A DNA stretch of 25,463 nt, taken from the NCBI GenBank assembly GCA_035490315.1, contig DATHET010000297.1, positions 1-25,463 of the forward strand, read 5' to 3'. Positions 23,825 through 25,463 of this stretch are shown here, piece by piece. Numbering within the stretch: the first letter of the stretch is position 1; each line of letters starts with the position of its first letter. The stretch is from JADJQU01 sp035490315 (GTDB lineage Bacteria; Planctomycetota; UBA1135; GCA-002686595). Under the pieces are notes generated by a model. It made no database searches, was not told where the DNA came from, and saw only the letters and a program-made list of their open reading frames with translations. Both the position numbers and the translations under genes were made by a program.

Positions 23825-25463
23825 TCACGGCCCGATGGTGAATTCGAGCGCGTCCGACAGCGTCGAATTGTCCGGCGCCGCGAAGCCGTTGTCGCGCCCC
23901 CAGAATTGCGAGTCGATGACCGTGCCCGGCGTGAGCAGATAAGCCTGCGGCAACCCGCCGAGCAGTCCCTGGGCGAAGGAGTTCACGTCGATCGAGTAGA
24001 CCCCCGAGCAATCGTTCGGCGGCGGATTGCCGAGCGAATTGAGGCCAGCCGAGCGGCGAACCGGCGCGTTCATGCAGCGGAAACCGTTCTGGAAGGGCAC
24101 CGCGGCGCGGCCCGTATTCGAGTACAGCAAGAGACCGGGCTTGTTGTTGATCACGTTGGCGGCGAAGACCGTGAACCCTGATGTCGCCGTCGCGCTCGAA
24201 GTGCCGATCGAGCCGATCGCAGGCGTGCAGCCGAGGGAATTGACCTTCGCTGTGCAGTAGATCCCGTTGCCGCCCGTCGGGTCGATGCGCAGGAAGACGT
24301 CCGGCGTTCCGAAGGACGGCGAGGAGTTCAAGTCGTTGCCCGCGCCGTCGTTCAAGTTCGCGACCACGTAGATCACGCCGCTGTCGCTCATGCGCAGCTT
24401 GTCGGCACCGAAGGCGGCGAGCGTGTTGTTGCCGCGTCCGATGAAAGCGCCGTCGTCGAAGAATCCGTTGCCGTCGACGTCCACGGGATCGCCCTCGCGC
24501 AGCAACACCGTGCCGTTGAAGACCAGGACGTCGTTGCTCGCGGCGGCGGCGTTGGTGTTCGCGATCAGCGCCCAGTCGCCGCTGTCATTGGCCGCGACCG
24601 CGGAAAAGCTGTCGCCGTAGTTCTCGGAGGGGGAGAGCGGATCGCCGGTGCGCGCGATCAATGTTCCCTGGCGCACGAACCAATCGGGAGCGGTGGAAGA
24701 GGTGCTGCTGTTGTCGCGGCCGCGGGCGTACCAGGTGCCCTGCCCGGTGATGTTGTTGTCGAGGATCGCGCCGAGGAGCAGCGGGGAGCCCGCGACGGCG
24801 GCGCCTTCCTGGAGCACGACCGCTCCGTCGATGACCAGCACGTCGTCCGTGCTCGTGGAGCCGACGATGCGCCCCGCGGCGACCCAGTGGGCTCCGTCGA
24901 AGCTCGAGTAGAAAGCATTCGCGGTGATCGTCGTCCAGAGCACCGGCGGTCCGCCGCCGAGCGGTGTGACGGTCGTGATCCCGGTCTGATGGAACGCCGC
25001 GTTGTCGTAGAAGATCGCGGGCCGGCGCGTGGAGTGGATGTTGACGATGGTCGAGTCCTGGGAGCCGATCGTGCCGTCGTCGAGCAGGTGGATCGAGCCG
25101 ATCGAATTGCCGATCGTCTCGTCACCCGAGGGATTCGGCGCGAGATCGACGAGGCCGGTGTAGAGATCGCCCATCTGCATGCGCAGCGTGGTGTTTGCGC
25201 CGTCCCACACGAGCACTTTCTGGAACACGCTCGCGATTCCGCCGCGCGCCCGAGCCGAGTAGGCGAACTCGTTCAAACCGTTGAAGCGGCCGGTAGCCGA
25301 CCCGAAGAAGTCGTACAGCTCGCCCGCCGCTCCGCCGGGGATCGGCTGGCCCTCCTGGGCGAAGTTGTTGAAGCCGCCGGCGCCGGAGCCGCTCACGAGG
25401 ATCGTCTCGAGATCCGGTCCCTGCTCCGTGCGCCCGCGCAGGATCCAGACCGAGTCGTCCGCG
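23825..25463 (-). CDS. Exported repeat protein with shared C-terminal domain (5' end outside window)
   Basis: The frame is open to the window edge, so at least 545 residues are seen and the N terminus and signal peptide are missing. The visible part carries irregular repeats of the type [NS]..[GS]DWALIANTN...NDVLVFNG.VLLREGD, for example DDVLVIDGAVVLQEGAAV and NDVLVFNGTVLLREGDPV. They recall tandem NxxGxxAF-type surface repeats of Planctomycetota, but I am not certain of the family. A DVDGNGFFDDG stretch looks like a calcium-binding loop. The last 144 residues (23828-24259) are the four-cysteine C-terminal domain, 95 of 144 identical to that of the protein at 1360-3045. Probably secreted or surface-attached. 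A GTG at 25396 is in frame but is only an internal codon. Confidence 0.85.
   Translation of the reverse strand, partial: ADDSVWILRGRTEQGPDLETILVSGSGAGGFNNFAQEGQPIPGGAAGELYDFFGSATGRFNGLNEFAYSARARGGIASVFQKVLVWDGANTTLRMQMGDLYTGLVDLAPNPSGDETIGNSIGSIHLLDDGTIGSQDSTIVNIHSTRRPAIFYDNAAFHQTGITTVTPLGGGPPVLWTTITANAFYSSFDGAHWVAAGRIVGSTSTDDVLVIDGAVVLQEGAAVAGSPLLLGAILDNNITGQGTWYARGRDNSSTSSTAPDWFVRQGTLIARTGDPLSPSENYGDSFSAVAANDSGDWALIANTNAAAASNDVLVFNGTVLLREGDPVDVDGNGFFDDGAFIGRGNNTLAAFGADKLRMSDSGVIYVVANLNDGAGNDLNSSPSFGTPDVFLRIDPTGGNGIYCTAKVNSLGCTPAIGSIGTSSATATSGFTVFAANVINNKPGLLLYSNTGRAAVPFQNGFRCMNAPVRRSAGLNSLGNPPPNDCSGVYSIDVNSFAQGLLGGLPQAYLLTPGTVIDSQFWGRDNGFAAPDNSTLSDALEFTIGP
23828..24259 (-). other. Shared 144-residue C-terminal domain, copy 2
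   Basis: From YCTAKVNSLG to the terminal TIGP. It aligns without gaps to copy 1 at 1363-1794. The four internal cysteines are conserved, while the extra Cys near the end of copy 1 (SVCP) is Gly here, so the four are the likely disulfide partners. Confidence 0.85.

Overview
This is a high-GC window with compact genes on both strands. It is rich in multidomain signalling proteins and in exported proteins that end in a shared cysteine-containing C-terminal domain. That domain (YCTAK...GC.PAIG...PGLLLY...RAAVPFQ...WGRD...TLSDALE), together with large repeat proteins, hybrid kinases lacking Hpt domains and carboxypeptidase-regulatory-type repeat proteins, looks to me like a Planctomycetota chromosome, perhaps near the marine Saltatorellus/Engelhardtia lineages. 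This is inference from recalled family resemblance, not from a database search. No rRNA, tRNA, CRISPR array, transposase or phage gene was seen.

Layout. 2-358: end of a hybrid histidine kinase. 454-1302: HDOD signalling protein. 1360-3045 (minus): secreted seven-repeat beta-propeller protein with the C-terminal domain. 3461-4375 (minus): PilZ-type c-di-GMP receptor. 4642-8596 (minus): a KaiC operon, in transcription order a small uncharacterised protein, a double-domain KaiC-like ATPase that overlaps it by 4 bp, a soluble GGDEF-histidine kinase fusion, and a small secretin-N-like lipoprotein. 8597-9000: control region with a TATAAT box and a decayed fragment of the shared C-terminal domain. 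9001-13256: three membrane-anchored exported proteins. 13461-17164: a tightly coupled FIST-domain sensor and hybrid kinase (NosP/NahK-like arrangement), followed by two small genes (17250-17495 and 17576-18043). 18056-18415 (minus): small basic Ala-rich protein. 18501-21743 (minus): outer-membrane barrel protein and transmembrane hybrid kinase. 21828-23408: membrane SGNH hydrolase. 23407-23824: non-coding mosaic of inverted repeats and hairpins. 23825-25463 (minus): second exported protein with the same C-terminal domain, cut by the window edge.

How it may work together (inference). The GGDEF-kinase could make c-di-GMP that the neighbouring PilZ protein reads. The KaiC-like ATPase is a plausible input for the sensor-less kinase. 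The FIST protein is the likely sensory subunit of the 14609-17164 kinase. The least explained parts are the shared C-terminal domain and its relic, the repeat mosaic at 23407-23824, and the KaiC/GGDEF-kinase operon.
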